Source of the DNA: Dyadobacter fermentans
GTDB taxonomy: Bacteria; Bacteroidota; Bacteroidia; Cytophagales; Spirosomataceae
Assembly (NCBI RefSeq): GCF_019924045.1
Contig: NZ_JAHXBN010000032.1
Coordinates: 78,142 to 142,141, forward strand
DNA: 64,000 nt
Reading direction: 5' to 3'
The position numbers and the translations under genes were made by a program. The notes under the pieces are model-generated. The model ran no database searches. It saw nothing but the letters and a program-made list of their open reading frames with translations, and had not been told where the DNA came from. Positions 1 through 8,451 of the stretch are shown here, piece by piece (the first letter of the stretch is position 1; each line of letters begins with the position of its first letter).

Positions 1-314
1 CGCTCGGTATCGATCGGTTTCAAAAGGTAATCCAATGCATTGAATTCAAATGCCTTGATCGCGTACTCGTCGAACGCCGTCGTAAAAATCACTTCCGGGC
101 TTTTACCTTCAATCGACGAGAGCAGTTCGAACCCGTTCTTACCGGGCATTTGAATATCCAGGAAAAGCAATTCAGGCTGCTGTTCTTCAATCAGTTTCAG
201 CGCCTCTTCCGCATTTGCAGCCTCTCCTACTATTTCAATTTTAGTGTATGGTTCAAGCAATCTCTTCAACTCGTTGCGCGCTAGTCGCTCATCATCTACA
301 ATTAAGGTCCTCAT
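1..314 (-). CDS. LytTR-type response regulator, receiver domain (partial)
   Basis: The gene starts at the ATG read from 314-312 and runs off the left edge after about 104 codons. The visible part is a complete receiver domain: the acidic pair D7-D8 in LIVDDE, the phospho-acceptor D53 in LLFLDIQMPG, T78-T79, and K99-P100 in the DYLLKP motif. The DNA-binding half lies outside the window. A LytTR output domain is inferred because the gene follows a LytS-type histidine kinase by 52 bp in the same direction, the usual pairing in Bacteroidota. It would receive phosphate from that kinase and control transcription in the cytoplasm. The input signal is unknown. Confidence 0.9.
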   Translation of the reverse strand, partial: MRTLIVDDERLARNELKRLLEPYTKIEIVGEAANAEEALKLIEEQQPELLFLDIQMPGKNGFELLSSIEGKSPEVIFTTAFDEYAIKAFEFNALDYLLKPIDTE

Positions 315-366
315 GGCGGATGGATTCAGTTAGGAATAAAAAACAGATAGTATATTGATTTGGTCA

Positions 367-1464
367 TTAGTTCTCTTTTTCGGACCCCTCTCCCACCATC
401 ATCACGCCTTCCGAAAGCATCGGGATTTTGATTTCCGAACAAACCACGTTCTCTTTCTCCTGGAAAATCCGGAATGTGGCCGCCTTACCGTACAAAATCG
501 ACAGTCGCTCGGCTGTATTTTTTAAACCAACCCCGCCGGATTCGGTATTGCCAAGGTTGCCTGCATTCACTTCCGTATTCCCAAGGTCACCCGAGTTATG
601 GATCGTGATCACGAGCAGCTCATTTGCAATTTCCGATTTTAACCCGATAAATCCACCTCCCATTTGCTTCGCTACCCCATGTTTGATACCGTTTTCGACG
701 AGTGTCTGCAGCATCATCGGTGGTACTTGCCAGTAAATAGCCTGCGGGTTGGTCGTAATACTGTAACAAAGGCGGTCTTCATAACGCACTTTTTCCAGTT
801 CCAGATAATCCTCAACCGTGCGAAGCTCCTCCTGCAAATCCACTGTTTTACGACGGTCGGCCAGCAAAGAGTTCCTTAATATATTGGATAACTGCGTAAT
901 GCTGAGCTGCGCACGCTTGGGATCTTCGTACACCAGCGCACGGATGCTGTTCAATGCATTGAATGTAAAATGCGGGTTAAGCTGTGAGCGCAATACTTTC
1001 GCTTCCGCCTCTCGCATCGACATTTTCAGCATAATTTTCTCGTAGCTGGCTAGCCGGTTCTGCTCTACATAATGATAAACCGTATAAGACAATATCCACG
1101 CCAGCAGGATTTTGCACCAATTGGTATAATAACCCCAGAAAATCAGCGGCTGGTTGAGCATATTGTGTTCCAGCACCTCACGGTCCATCGGCTGGTTAAT
1201 CATCGTCATGATGAGCCCCAGCCACAGCACCGACCCGATTACCCGCAACGCAAGCCTGGGCAACGGCAGCGACGACCAGTTCCACCGTCTGATCACGAGG
1301 CGATACACATGGGTAAGGCAAATGCCCAACAGGATATTGGCCAGCGCAGAATAGAACTCGGTCAGCTTGAAACCGTATTCCAAGAGATACGGAATGTATT
1401 CGAACATGATTATTAATGTCCAACCCAGTATCTGAAGAGTCCAATAGATGCGTTTTTTGGACAT
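367..1464 (-). CDS. LytS-type sensor histidine kinase (His_kinase family)
   Basis: Membrane sensor kinase for the downstream response regulator. The first ~145 residues hold about four hydrophobic segments. The phospho-acceptor His lies in LNPHFTFNALNSI, the N box is NGIKHG and the ATP lid contains GVGLKNTAERL, all typical of the LytS/YehU family. I chose ATG 1464 (MSKKRIYW); ATG 1470 is equally possible. The longer GTG start at 1500 is unlikely because a TAnnTTTG promoter box occupies 1500-1507. Between the HN-S-G and GVGLKN motifs the protein carries a near-duplicate heptad (GDLGNTE, GNLGNTE) from a degenerate 21-bp tandem repeat, a family-atypical insertion near the nucleotide pocket. Confidence 0.9.
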   Translation of the reverse strand: MSKKRIYWTLQILGWTLIIMFEYIPYLLEYGFKLTEFYSALANILLGICLTHVYRLVIRRWNWSSLPLPRLALRVIGSVLWLGLIMTMINQPMDREVLEHNMLNQPLIFWGYYTNWCKILLAWILSYTVYHYVEQNRLASYEKIMLKMSMREAEAKVLRSQLNPHFTFNALNSIRALVYEDPKRAQLSITQLSNILRNSLLADRRKTVDLQEELRTVEDYLELEKVRYEDRLCYSITTNPQAIYWQVPPMMLQTLVENGIKHGVAKQMGGGFIGLKSEIANELLVITIHNSGDLGNTEVNAGNLGNTESGGVGLKNTAERLSILYGKAATFRIFQEKENVVCSEIKIPMLSEGVMMVGEGSEKEN

Positions 1465-1499
1465 GAGCATACGAACGCTGATAATGTATTGAAAAGCCA

Positions 1500-1507
1500 C
1501 AAATGTA
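1500..1507 (-). promoter_or_regulatory. Bacteroidota -7 box for the two-component operon
   Basis: Reads TACATTTG on the minus strand, an exact match to TAnnTTTG. It would start a transcript near 1493, about 25-30 nt before ATG 1464/1470. It overlaps the left arm of the inverted repeat at 1504-1540. Confidence 0.5.
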
Positions 1508-1540
1508 TTAATGCCCCCTCAGGGGAGGTACATTAATACA
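1504..1540. repeat. Inverted repeat overlapping the kinase promoter
   Basis: Perfect 10-bp arms TGTATTAATG (1504-1513) and CATTAATACA (1531-1540) enclose a second G+C-rich palindrome (CCCCT-C-AGGGG, 1515-1525). The outer arm overlaps the -7 box. It may be a regulator site or a cruciform/hairpin element. The minus-strand transcript from the proposed promoter would not include it, which favours a DNA-level role. Confidence 0.6.
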
Positions 1541-1570
1541 CCAATGGAAACGAATCTACACAAACGGCTG

Positions 1571-2215
1571 CTATATCGTTTGCGGGATTTCGATGGAAAG
1601 AAGGTGTGTGATGTCGTTGGACACTTCCAGTTCGAACTGCTGGGTATCGTAGGAGTAATTGATCTTGTAGAGGCAGAGATTGCTATGCTCGTAGTCGTCC
1701 ATACGCACTAGCGGCTGGTTGAAAAGCGTGGTCAGCAATACGCGCATGGCACGGCCGTGCATGGCGATGAGAATGTTCCTTTCATGCGGGCGCGAGAGGA
1801 TTGTATCGATCACCGGAATCTGGCGCTCGCGCACGTCTACAGGGCTTTCGCCCCCCTCGGCTGCAAGGTTTACCTCGCCTGCTTTCCAGGCATTTACCAG
1901 CTCACGGTAATAGTTGTTATCGCCCGTGTTCGGCTCACGGCCTTCACGGTCTCCCCATGATATTTCATTCAACCCCGCGTAGCTCTCGTGCGGTATGCCC
2001 CGCCTGATGAACCCGCGGACGGTTTGATGTGTTCGCTTTAAGTCAGAGGTATAAATTTTATCAAACGGAACATGTTGGTAAGCATTAAAAAAAGCTTCGG
2101 CCTGAGCTTCTCCCCATTCATTCAGCAAGGAATCAACACCACTTCCCTGTACAACTCCCCTGCGGTTCAAATCCGTTTCACCGTGGCGAATGAGGTAAAT
2201 CGATTTTCTTTTCAA
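1571..2215 (-). CDS. Histidine phosphatase family protein (phosphoglycerate mutase-like)
   Basis: A 214-residue cytosolic protein of the histidine phosphatase superfamily. The catalytic motif LIRHGETDLN near the N-terminus (R10, H11, G12) supplies the phospho-histidine, and the second active-site His lies in the AMHGRAMRV segment. Length fits the single-domain cofactor-dependent mutase/phosphatase branch (GpmB, CobC, PhoE-like); the substrate cannot be assigned. It stands alone, divergent from the menaquinone genes. A minus-strand TAAATTTG box (2279-2286) could be its promoter with a leader of about 55 nt. ATG 2215 is the first in-frame start. Confidence 0.85.
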   Translation of the reverse strand: MKRKSIYLIRHGETDLNRRGVVQGSGVDSLLNEWGEAQAEAFFNAYQHVPFDKIYTSDLKRTHQTVRGFIRRGIPHESYAGLNEISWGDREGREPNTGDNNYYRELVNAWKAGEVNLAAEGGESPVDVRERQIPVIDTILSRPHERNILIAMHGRAMRVLLTTLFNQPLVRMDDYEHSNLCLYKINYSYDTQQFELEVSNDITHLLSIEIPQTI

Positions 2216-2300
2216 TGTAATAGGATAATTTAAATATAAAATTTACAAAAACCTTGTTTTTTGTCCGCAAAGCCAATACAAATTTATACATTTTTTAGAT

Positions 2301-2726
2301 ATGTTTAATAAAACCGTCACTGTCGATTCACTGCAGTCTTTTGGGAAAAACAGTATCGCCCATCACATCGGGATAGAGTTTACGGAAATCGGAAAAGATT
2401 ATGTGTCAGCCAAAATGCCGGTCGACAAGCGTACCCACCAACCCTTCGGGATTTTGCACGGCGGCGCATCGGTAGTACTGGCCGAAACATTGGGGAGCAT
2501 CGCTTCGTTTTTGGTCATTCCCGAAAACGAGAACAAGCACGCCGTGGGGCTGGAAATCAATGCCAACCACCTCAGGCCGGTGAAGGAGGGCTATGTATAC
2601 GGAACTGTGCGGCCAATCCATATCGGCCGGACCACGCATATCTGGGATATCAGGATCACCAATGAAGAAAACAAACTCGTTTGCATCAGCAGACTCACGG
2701 TTGCTATTGTGAATGCAGACCGCTAA
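2301..2726 (+). CDS. Hotdog-fold thioesterase, probable DHNA-CoA hydrolase
   Basis: A 141-residue PaaI/EntH-type single hotdog domain. It shows the family motif F-G-I-L-H-G-G (HGG at residues 53-55) and the catalytic acid E62 in VVLAETLGS. These enzymes hydrolyse aromatic acyl-CoA thioesters. The next gene, 49 bp downstream on the same strand, encodes isochorismate synthase, so the natural inference is 1,4-dihydroxy-2-naphthoyl-CoA hydrolysis in menaquinone synthesis (MenI role). Substrate is inferred from context only; phenylacetyl-CoA thioesterase activity is the alternative. Confidence 0.85.
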   Translation: MFNKTVTVDSLQSFGKNSIAHHIGIEFTEIGKDYVSAKMPVDKRTHQPFGILHGGASVVLAETLGSIASFLVIPENENKHAVGLEINANHLRPVKEGYVYGTVRPIHIGRTTHIWDIRITNEENKLVCISRLTVAIVNADR

Positions 2727-2775
2727 CATTATTTTGCAGAAAATTGACCTAACGGGACACGCCCATTCGTTATAA

Positions 2776-4023
2776 ATGCTATCAGTACAGACCGACACCG
2801 GGATTTCGATATTTGAAGGATTACAGATTGAGGAGCTTTGGCACGCCTCCAAAATAATGGGTTTCCCTTCCGCATTATGGCGCCTGCCGCATACCAACGA
2901 AATCAAACTGCTTATTTCCATTCAGGACGGCACGCGTAAATGTATGCCTGAACTTGAAAAAATGAGCCCAGGCTTTGTGATAAGCACATTCTACTGGGAG
3001 GACGACCAGGAGGTGCTGTTCCTGGAAGGCGATATTATCCTGACATTCTCGGAAGACAATCGGATCACGCACATCGAGAACCAACTCGGTGAAGAGCATC
3101 CCGAAGTAAAAAGGCTCGTTCAACTCGCATTAACCGAAAGCAGCGGGGAAAATCAGCAACTGGCACCTGCCAGCCCGCTGTTGCCATTAAGCGGCCATCT
3201 CGACGCCAAATCCCGCTTCGAAAGAACGGTAGAACTTGCCGTAGCCGCGATCCGCCAAAACCAGTTCAAGAAAGTAGTGCTCTCGCGCACCAAAGACCTG
3301 CGATACACCGATGCATTCCAGCCGGCACAGGCATTTCAGCGACTTGTGAAAGCCTATCCGCACGCATTTGTTTCGTTGGTGAACCTGCCCGAAGAAAACG
3401 AGATGTGGTTGGGAGCAAGCCCCGAATTGCTGGTAGAACAAATGTCCGGTGGTACCTTCAAAACCATGTCCCTCGCAGGTACGCAAGGCGCACGCGACGT
3501 GTCGGGCACACTCATACCCAAGTACGACATCCGCTGGGGCGAGAAAGAGATTGAGGAACAGGCGCTTGTAAGTCGCTATATTATTGAGTGCTTTAAAAAA
3601 ATCCGTCTGCGCGAATACCTGGAAACAGGACCTAAAACTGTGCTGGCGGGAAATTTATACCATCTCAGGACCGTTTTCGAGGTAGACACCATAGCGCTTA
3701 ATTTCCCAGAGCTTGCTTCTGTCATGCTTAAACTCCTGCACCCGACATCCGCCATTTGCGGCGTTCCCAAAGTCCCCAGCCTGCAATTCATCAACGACGT
3801 GGAAGGCTATAACCGCTCCTATTACAGCGGCTTCCTGGGGCCGGCGCAAGTGGGTGGCGATACCCATTTGTTCGTTAACCTCCGCACCGTGCGGTTCAAG
3901 GACGGCATTGCAACGTTTTTTGCAGGGGCCGGAATCACGGAAGACTCTGTACCTGAGCAGGAATGGTTCGAAACCGAGCTAAAATGCGATACTTTGCTTA
4001 AAGTGATAGGGAGTTCCTTATAA
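2776..4023 (+). CDS. menF: Isochorismate synthase
   Basis: Converts chorismate to isochorismate, the entry step of menaquinone synthesis. The protein has 415 residues, the usual MenF/EntC length. The C-terminal ~260 residues form the chorismate-binding domain, recognisable from KKVVLSRTKDL, the GASPELL strand, the HPTSAICGVPK segment, FLGPAQVGGD and the terminal GAGITEDSVPEQEW motif. The coupled thioesterase upstream supports menaquinone rather than siderophore synthesis; no dihydroxybenzoate genes are present. The rest of the men genes are not in the window. Confidence 0.92.
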   Translation: MLSVQTDTGISIFEGLQIEELWHASKIMGFPSALWRLPHTNEIKLLISIQDGTRKCMPELEKMSPGFVISTFYWEDDQEVLFLEGDIILTFSEDNRITHIENQLGEEHPEVKRLVQLALTESSGENQQLAPASPLLPLSGHLDAKSRFERTVELAVAAIRQNQFKKVVLSRTKDLRYTDAFQPAQAFQRLVKAYPHAFVSLVNLPEENEMWLGASPELLVEQMSGGTFKTMSLAGTQGARDVSGTLIPKYDIRWGEKEIEEQALVSRYIIECFKKIRLREYLETGPKTVLAGNLYHLRTVFEVDTIALNFPELASVMLKLLHPTSAICGVPKVPSLQFINDVEGYNRSYYSGFLGPAQVGGDTHLFVNLRTVRFKDGIATFFAGAGITEDSVPEQEWFETELKCDTLLKVIGSSL

Positions 4024-4037
4024 AAAAATTAGCTGGC

Positions 4038-4067
4038 ATTAAACTTTTATAGCGGCAAAAAGTCTAA
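4038..4067 (+). promoter_or_regulatory. ECF-sigma-like promoter, site A (RND operon)
   Basis: ATTAAAC (4038-4044), 18 bp, TCTAA (4063-4067), inside the longer shared pattern GGCATTAAAC...TCTAATCGG. The same element with identical 18-bp spacing occurs at 13992-14021 and 24341-24370. It sits 99 bp before the adaptor ATG at 4167. The AAC and TCTAA boxes resemble the -35 and -10 boxes of ECF sigma promoters; the sigma factor is not identified. Confidence 0.6.
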
Positions 4068-4166
4068 TCGGTTCGAGATTAATATCTAATTTTGAACAAA
4101 GCTCTGAATAGGACGCATTTAGTCCGTCAGACTCCTAAACCATTTAAGCCCAGGTTAACCTACCCT

Positions 4167-5270
4167 ATGAATGTTATCGCCAGATCTGCCCGTGCAGAAG
4201 GATTGCCAAACTTAACCAAACCTCTGTCTTCACTTTTCATTGCCGGTTCGCTCTTTATAACGCTTTCGTGCGGAGAAAAAAAGGATACCTTTCAACAAAA
4301 AGGCGGTGGAGGCCCCACCATTGTGGATGTGATCGTTGCGAAATCCGAGAAGGTAAGTGACAAGGTAGAAGTGAATGGTACCATCGTGGCCAACGAATTC
4401 GCAGAATTACGGCCGGAAGTGAGCGGATTACTGACATTCCTGGATGTACCCGAAGGTAAAACGGTCCAAAAAGGTACCGTCATAGCCCGGATTAACAATG
4501 CCGACCTCCTTGCCCAGCTCAACCGGTCGAAAATACAGCTTGACCTCGCCGAAACGACCGAAAAAAGGCTGAAACAGCTGATTGCCGTTAACGGTATCAA
4601 CCAGGCCGACTACGACCTGGCCGTCAACAATGTAAATACCCTCAAAGCAGACATGGCTTACACCCAGGCGCTGATCGACAAGACGATCATCAAAGCGCCA
4701 TTCACAGGTGTGGTAGGCTTGCGCAAGGTGAGTGCGGGCGCGTACGTAACGCCCCAGAGCGTGATCGCCACCATGCAGCAACTCTCTAATCTCCGCATAG
4801 ATTTCACAGTGCCTGAAAGCTACCAGCAATATGTAAACAAAGGTGGTACCGTGGAAGTAATGCTCGACCAGGCTTCCGGCAAATATGAAACTGCCCGCAT
4901 CCTGGCGATTGAACCGCAGGTAAACCAGACTACCCGCAACCTGACCGTCCGTGCGGTGCTGAGCACGGGAAATACCAGCCCAGGTTCATTTGCGAAAGTG
5001 TATATCACTGCCAGTAATAACAAAAATAGCATACTTATTCCCTCCAACAGCATTATTCCGGAAGCACGCAGCAAGAAAGTCGTGACGGTGAAAGGCGGCA
5101 AGGCTGTTTTTGCACAGGTAGAAACCGGCGACCGCAGGGAAGATGTAGTGGAGGTAACCAAAGGCCTGAATGTGGGCGATACGGTGGTTGTTTCGGGTGT
5201 ACTTTTTGCCCGTCCCGATGCTCCTGTGAAAGTGAGAAGTGTTAGAAACCTGAATGTAGCAAGTAAGTAA
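4167..5270 (+). CDS. RND efflux periplasmic adaptor (membrane fusion protein), lipoprotein
   Basis: HlyD/AcrA-family adaptor that links the inner-membrane pump to the TolC channel. From ATG 4167 the protein has 367 residues and begins with a lipoprotein signal peptide: a hydrophobic LFIAGSLFIT stretch, then the lipobox L-S-C followed by GEKKD. Next come the lipoyl/barrel-sandwich half-motifs (GLLTFLDVPEGKTVQKG and APFTGVVGLRKVSAGAYV) around an alpha-hairpin, then beta-barrel and membrane-proximal domains. The reading frame is open back to a TTG at 4092, but the signal peptide fits the ATG. First gene of the efflux operon. Confidence 0.93.
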   Translation: MNVIARSARAEGLPNLTKPLSSLFIAGSLFITLSCGEKKDTFQQKGGGGPTIVDVIVAKSEKVSDKVEVNGTIVANEFAELRPEVSGLLTFLDVPEGKTVQKGTVIARINNADLLAQLNRSKIQLDLAETTEKRLKQLIAVNGINQADYDLAVNNVNTLKADMAYTQALIDKTIIKAPFTGVVGLRKVSAGAYVTPQSVIATMQQLSNLRIDFTVPESYQQYVNKGGTVEVMLDQASGKYETARILAIEPQVNQTTRNLTVRAVLSTGNTSPGSFAKVYITASNNKNSILIPSNSIIPEARSKKVVTVKGGKAVFAQVETGDRREDVVEVTKGLNVGDTVVVSGVLFARPDAPVKVRSVRNLNVASK

Positions 5271-5322
5271 CGATTGCCTTCATGGCGCTTGTTGCAATGA
5301 CCATTCCTTTGAACCCCATGCT

Positions 5323-8300
5323 ATGAATATTTCAGAACTATCCCTGAAACGGCCCGTTCTGGCGGTCGTGATGAACCTGCTCATCATCCTTTTTGGTGTG
5401 GTAGGATATAACTTCCTTTCACTAAGGGACTACCCGGCCATCGACCCGCCAATCGTGAACGTGCGGACGAGCTACACCGGTGCCAATGCCGACATTATCG
5501 AGAGCCAGATCACCGAGCCACTCGAAAAGAGCATCAACGGTATCCCTGGTATCAAGAGTATCAGCTCTTCCAGCCAGATCGGTTCCAGTAACATTACCGT
5601 AGAATTCAACCTTAAATCCGACCTGGAAGGCGCCGCCAACGACGTGCGCGACAAGGTGAGCCAGGCCGTACGGAACCTTCCGCAGGACATCGATGCCCCG
5701 CCGGTGGTAAGCAAGGCCGATGCCAACTCCGATTTTATTCTCCTCCTGGCCGTACAAAGCCCGTCGAAAGGTTTGCTCGAATTGAGTGAATATGCCGAAA
5801 ACGTGCTTCAACAGAGCTTGCAAACGATCGACGGCGTCAGTGCGATCAATATTTTCGGGCAAAAACGGTATGCCATGCGTATCTGGCTGAATCCCGACAA
5901 GATGAGTTCCTACAATATCTCTTTCAACGATATTACCACCACCCTTGCATCGGAAAACGTGGAATTGCCGGCAGGTAAAATCTACGGCGACAATACCGAG
6001 CTGACGATCCGGACCATGGGCCGTTTGAAAAGCGAAAAGGAATTCAACGACCTTGTGATCCGCAACGACAGCTCAGGCATCGTACGACTCGGTAACGTTG
6101 CCAAAGTAGAACTGGGCCCTGAAAATGAAGAACAAAGCTGGAAATATAACGGCATGTACGCGGTAGGTCTGGCGGTAATCCCCCAGCCGGGTGCCAACTA
6201 CGTCCAGATTTCCGACGAGTTCAACAAACGTCTTGCGGAGATCCAGAAATCCAATAAATCCGACATTACTTTCAACGTCCTGATCGACAACACACGCCTC
6301 GTTCGCCAGTCGATCAAAGAAGTGGAAGAGACGCTCATTATCGCGTTTTCTCTCGTGGTAATCGTGATCCTGTTCTTCTTCCGGAACCTGCTCGTGGCGG
6401 TGCGCCCGTTGATCGATATTCCGATATCGCTCGTCGCGACGTTCTTCGTCATGTACATGTGCGGGTTTTCGATCAATATCCTGACGCTGCTAGGCATTGT
6501 GCTCGCGACGGGACTTGTGGTGGATGACGGTATTGTAGTAACCGAAAACATCTTCCGAAAGCTGGAAAGCGGCCTACCCATACGGCAAGCGGCATTAGAA
6601 GGAAGCCGGGAGATCTTCTTCGCGGTTATTTCTACTTCGCTAACGCTGGCAGTGGTATTTCTCCCGGTAATTTTCCTCGAAGGTTTTGTGGGAAGTCTTT
6701 TCCGTGAATTCGGGATCGTGGTAGCCTCGGCAGTATTGATATCGGCATTCGTTTCACTCACCATTACTCCGGTGCTAAACGTTGTACTGAACCGCAAGGA
6801 CGCAGGTCACGGTTGGTTTTATAACAAAACAGAGCCATTTTTCACCGGCATGGAAGACGGCTACAACCGGATGCTCCGCGGGTTTATGAAAGCGCGCTGG
6901 ATTTCCTGGGTGCTGGTAGTTGCCTGCGGTGTGCTCATCTGGTTTACCTACACCCACTTGCAAAGCGAACTCGCGCCGATGGAGGACCGGAACAGTGTCC
7001 GTTTCAGCGTTTCGGCGCCGGAGGGTACCAGTTTTGACCAAATGCAGCAGGTATCCGACCAGCTCAGCGATTTCCTCAATGATTCCATCCCTGAAAAAGC
7101 ATTCACATTCTCCGCGACGCCCGGCTTTGGCGGAGGCGGCGTGAACAGTGCTACGGCACGTATCGGTCTCGTGCCTTCCGACCAACGCAGGAGAAGCCAG
7201 AATGACATCGCGCAGGAAATCAACAAAAAGATGTCGCGGTTCAACGACGCCCGCATATTTGCCACGCAGGAGCAGACTATTTCCGTAGGTATTGGTTCAA
7301 GGGGTTCGCTTCCCGTTCAGTTTGTATTGCAAAACCTGGATTTTGACAAACTAAGCGAAGTTCTCCCCAAATTCCTTGACGAGGCACGGCAGGATCCAAC
7401 TTTCCAGAATGTCGACGTTAACCTCAAATTCAACAAACCCGAGGTCCGCCTGACCATCGACCGACTCAAAGCGCGTGACCTGGGCCTTTCGACTACCGAT
7501 GTCGCCGCCACTATTCAAGCTGCATTCAGCGGTCGCCGCCTCGCTTATTTTATCATGAATGGCCAGCAATATCAGGTAATCGGCCAGGTAGAACGTTCGG
7601 AGCGTAACAAGCCTGCCGATATCGAGAAATTATATGTGCGGAACAATCGCGGCGAAAGCATTCCGCTGACTGCCGTGGTGCATATGGAAGAAGAAAGCGG
7701 TCCACCAACCATTTACCACTATAACCGCTACAAAAGTGCCACCATTTCCGCATCACTCGTGGAAGGCAAAACCATTGGCGACGGTGTGGAAGCCATGCGC
7801 AGGATCGGCGCTAAGCTGCTCGACGAATCTTTCCAGACATCGCTCACGGGCCCTTCCCGTGACTTCGAAGAAAGTTCTTCCAATACCAGTTTTGCATTCG
7901 GGCTGGCGCTATTGCTCGTGTACCTCGTACTCGCCGGCCAGTTTGAAAGTTTCACCGATCCGTTCATCATCATGATCACCGTGCCATTAGCATTGGCAGG
8001 TGCCTTGCTGAGCTTGTATTTGTTTGGATTAACCATCAATATCTTTTCTCAGATCGGGATGATCATGCTCATAGGACTTGTGACGAAGAATGGTATCCTT
8101 ATTGTGGAATTTGCCAACCAGAAACGGGAACAAGGCATGGGCCGGATGGCCGCGGCCGTCGAATCGGCGACGCAGCGCTTGCGTCCGATTCTGATGACCA
8201 GTCTGGCGACCGCATTCGGTGCATTGCCGATTGCATTGAGCCTCGGTGCGGCAGCAACCAGCCGGGTACCGTTGGGCGTGGTGATCGTAGGTGGTCTGAT

Positions 8301-8412
8301 GTTCTCGCTGATCCTGACGCTGTTTGTGATCCCGGCGATTTACACATTCATTTCACCCAAAAAACACAAGGTAACGGAAGAGCAGAAAATGGCAGAGGAG
8401 CTTGTGGCTTAA
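5323..8412 (+). CDS. RND multidrug efflux permease (AcrB/MexB-like)
   Basis: Inner-membrane proton-driven pump of 1029 residues, the full RND length with 12 predicted membrane segments and two large periplasmic loops. The signature LATGLVVDDGIVVTENIF in TM4 keeps the paired aspartates of the proton relay typical of the HAE1 hydrophobe/amphiphile branch rather than heavy-metal CusA types. The second half ends with the matching LIGLVTKNGILIVEFANQ segment. It lies 52 bp after the adaptor and 39 bp before the TolC gene. The site-A element upstream suggests induction under envelope stress. Substrates cannot be told from sequence. Confidence 0.95.
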   Translation: MNISELSLKRPVLAVVMNLLIILFGVVGYNFLSLRDYPAIDPPIVNVRTSYTGANADIIESQITEPLEKSINGIPGIKSISSSSQIGSSNITVEFNLKSDLEGAANDVRDKVSQAVRNLPQDIDAPPVVSKADANSDFILLLAVQSPSKGLLELSEYAENVLQQSLQTIDGVSAINIFGQKRYAMRIWLNPDKMSSYNISFNDITTTLASENVELPAGKIYGDNTELTIRTMGRLKSEKEFNDLVIRNDSSGIVRLGNVAKVELGPENEEQSWKYNGMYAVGLAVIPQPGANYVQISDEFNKRLAEIQKSNKSDITFNVLIDNTRLVRQSIKEVEETLIIAFSLVVIVILFFFRNLLVAVRPLIDIPISLVATFFVMYMCGFSINILTLLGIVLATGLVVDDGIVVTENIFRKLESGLPIRQAALEGSREIFFAVISTSLTLAVVFLPVIFLEGFVGSLFREFGIVVASAVLISAFVSLTITPVLNVVLNRKDAGHGWFYNKTEPFFTGMEDGYNRMLRGFMKARWISWVLVVACGVLIWFTYTHLQSELAPMEDRNSVRFSVSAPEGTSFDQMQQVSDQLSDFLNDSIPEKAFTFSATPGFGGGGVNSATARIGLVPSDQRRRSQNDIAQEINKKMSRFNDARIFATQEQTISVGIGSRGSLPVQFVLQNLDFDKLSEVLPKFLDEARQDPTFQNVDVNLKFNKPEVRLTIDRLKARDLGLSTTDVAATIQAAFSGRRLAYFIMNGQQYQVIGQVERSERNKPADIEKLYVRNNRGESIPLTAVVHMEEESGPPTIYHYNRYKSATISASLVEGKTIGDGVEAMRRIGAKLLDESFQTSLTGPSRDFEESSSNTSFAFGLALLLVYLVLAGQFESFTDPFIIMITVPLALAGALLSLYLFGLTINIFSQIGMIMLIGLVTKNGILIVEFANQKREQGMGRMAAAVESATQRLRPILMTSLATAFGALPIALSLGAAATSRVPLGVVIVGGLMFSLILTLFVIPAIYTFISPKKHKVTEEQKMAEELVA

Positions 8413-8451
8413 AGGATATTTTTTCATACAAAATCAACTATTGTTTTTTAC

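Noticed and set aside
4068..4090. tRNA-like GGTTCGAGATT sequence
   Set aside because: No acceptor or anticodon stems around it; chance match to a T-loop.
4092..4166. N-terminal extension of the RND adaptor from TTG 4092
   Set aside because: A lipoprotein signal peptide starts sensibly at ATG 4167 and the extension would precede it.
6198..6797. 199-codon minus-strand frame opposite the RND pump
   Set aside because: Low-complexity Thr/Ser/Arg shadow of membrane helices.
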